Program-made: the position numbers and the translations under genes
Shown: one piece after another, positions 4,693 to 5,415 of the stretch
How positions within the stretch are numbered: position 1 is the stretch's first letter
Layout of the letters: each line of letters starts with the position of its first letter
DNA from: an uncultured Bacilli bacterium
Lineage (GTDB): Bacteria; Bacillota_I; Bacilli_A; RF39; UBA660
Assembly: GCA_947631655.1 (NCBI GenBank)
Contig: CANRME010000083.1
Location: forward strand, 1 to 5,415
Direction: 5' to 3'
Length of the DNA: 5,415 nucleotides
Notes under the pieces: generated by a model
What the model saw: only the letters and a program-made list of their open reading frames with translations
Database searches by the model: none
What the model was told of the DNA's origin: nothing

Positions 4693-5361
4693 TTAATCTC
4701 CTATAATTTTACCGTCTTCTAATTTGATTATCCGGTCAGCACATTTAGCTATTTCTAAATTATGGGTAATCATAATAATAGTTTGATTTAGCTCTTTATT
4801 AGATTTACGAAGGAGTGATACAATCTCATCACTAGATTTAGAATCTAAATTACCAGTTGGTTCGTCCGCTAAAATTAGAGTAGGACGAGTGATAAGAGCA
4901 CGACCGATACTAGTTTTTTGTTGTTGACCGCCGGATAGTTCATTAGGTAAGTGGGTTCGTCTTTCCGTTAAGCCAAGAAGTTTTAAAGTATCATTTAATT
5001 CTTCTTTACTAGGAATGCGATTATCTAAGGCTAAAGGAAGCGAGATATTTTCTTCCACATTTAGGATGGGAATAAGATTATAAAATTGGTAAATAAGTCC
5101 AATTTGGCGTCTTCTAAATATGGCTAGTTTATCATCGTCTAAAGCAAAGATGTCTTCGCCGTCAATAAAAACTTTACCGGAAGTAGGACGGTCAACTCCT
5201 CCAATTAAGTGAAGAAGGGTAGATTTACCAGAGCCCGATGCCCCGATAATCGCTACAAATTCACCTTTCTCAACTGTAAATGAAACATGGTCTAAAGCTA
5301 CAACTTTTGTAGTATTTTTACCATATATTTTGGTTAAGTTTTCAACTTTTAATATTTCCAT
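4693..5361 (-). CDS. ABC transporter ATP-binding protein, MacB/LolD-like, 222 aa
   Basis: This is a complete single ATPase domain of the lipoprotein/peptide-transport clade (LolD, MacB, FtsE, BceA). It shows Walker A GASGSGKST (40-48), Q-loop Q92, signature LSGGQQQ (142-148), Walker B LILADE (162-167, catalytic E167), D-loop NLDS (171-174) and switch H200. All residues needed for ATP hydrolysis are present. In the cell two copies would dimerise on the inner face of the membrane and drive the permease encoded next. ATG 5361 is chosen because it starts the usual EILKVENLTKIYG opening and has GAAAGG (5371-5376) about nine bases upstream. It is the first gene of the operon. Regulation is probably at the promoter and palindrome immediately upstream. 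Assignment to this ABC clade is firm; the substrate is unknown. Confidence 0.95.
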   Translation of the reverse strand: MEILKVENLTKIYGKNTTKVVALDHVSFTVEKGEFVAIIGASGSGKSTLLHLIGGVDRPTSGKVFIDGEDIFALDDDKLAIFRRRQIGLIYQFYNLIPILNVEENISLPLALDNRIPSKEELNDTLKLLGLTERRTHLPNELSGGQQQKTSIGRALITRPTLILADEPTGNLDSKSSDEIVSLLRKSNKELNQTIIMITHNLEIAKCADRIIKLEDGKIIGD

Positions 5362-5386
5362 AAAATTTTTCCTTTCTACAAGGTTA

Positions 5387-5397
5387 ATTATATTATA
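5387..5397 (-). promoter_or_regulatory. -10 region of the ABC operon promoter
   Basis: The minus strand reads TATAATATAAT, two perfect TATAAT hexamers (5392-5397 and 5387-5392) sharing one base. For the first, a -35 would lie at or beyond the right edge. For the second, the hexamer 17 bases upstream (5410-5415, ACTTAA) is poor. Transcription would begin about 5380-5386, ahead of the GAAAGG ribosome site. Confidence 0.55.
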
Positions 5398-5410
5398 GTA
5401 AAGTTACTAT
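5395..5410. promoter_or_regulatory. 16-base palindrome, candidate repressor operator for the ABC operon
   Basis: ATAGTAA (5395-5401) and TTACTAT (5404-5410) are perfect inverted seven-base arms separated by AG. The site overlaps the upstream TATAAT (5392-5397) and fills the spacer toward the -35. A dimeric regulator bound here would block RNA polymerase. The cognate regulator is not identifiable and may lie beyond the right edge. Confidence 0.5.
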
Positions 5411-5415
5411 TAAGT

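Noticed and set aside
1..5415. CRISPR arrays, tRNA or rRNA genes, insertion sequences, riboswitches
   Set aside because: No regularly spaced repeats, no cloverleaf-like segments, no transposase frames or terminal inverted repeats, and no gap long enough for a riboswitch were found by eye. The largest gene-free gap is about 110 bases.

Overview
The window is low-GC, with consensus-like AGGAGG ribosome sites, ATG/GTG starts, TGG for tryptophan and TGA as a working stop. This fits a Bacillota (Firmicutes) chromosome, perhaps a gut Bacilli/Erysipelotrichia-type or clostridial lineage. TGA ends two genes directly before hairpin terminators, which argues against a Mycoplasma-type code. The species cannot be named from the sequence.

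Layout, left to right. (1) Bases 1-74, minus strand: first 24 codons of an OmpR-type response regulator that runs off the left edge, with its own extended -10 promoter. (2) Bases 128-373, minus: a small XRE/Cro-type helix-turn-helix regulator just upstream of the response regulator and reading the same way. (3) Bases 374-484: a divergent promoter region with extended -10 elements facing both ways and several operator-like inverted and direct repeats. (4) Bases 485-1348, plus: a two-gene unit made of a DUF4352-type lipoprotein and a four-helix membrane protein. The second gene lacks a normal start codon at the expected place. A terminator follows. (5) Bases 1377-2052, plus: a very AT-rich unit (about 19% GC by hand count) with its own promoter and two small, acidic, probably all-helical proteins of unknown function. 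(6) Bases 2054-2076: a bidirectional terminator. (7) Bases 2075-5361, minus: an ABC transporter operon, ATPase first and then a tandem-FtsX permease, convergent with the small genes. Its promoter lies at the right edge and carries a 16-base palindrome over the -10 element.

How the parts may work together. The ATPase and permease form one MacB/FtsX-type ABC complex, a class used for peptide or antibiotic efflux, lipoprotein handling or envelope-stress responses. The lipoprotein and small membrane protein are probably both at the cell surface. The XRE protein sits between them and the response regulator and probably controls its own gene and the divergent lipoprotein unit. No sequence evidence ties the response regulator to the ABC operon.

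No fully recognisable new system is present. The best candidate for something undescribed is the AT-rich two-gene unit at 1377-2052. It matches no family I recognise, and identical 12-base terminator segments lie at both ends of it.
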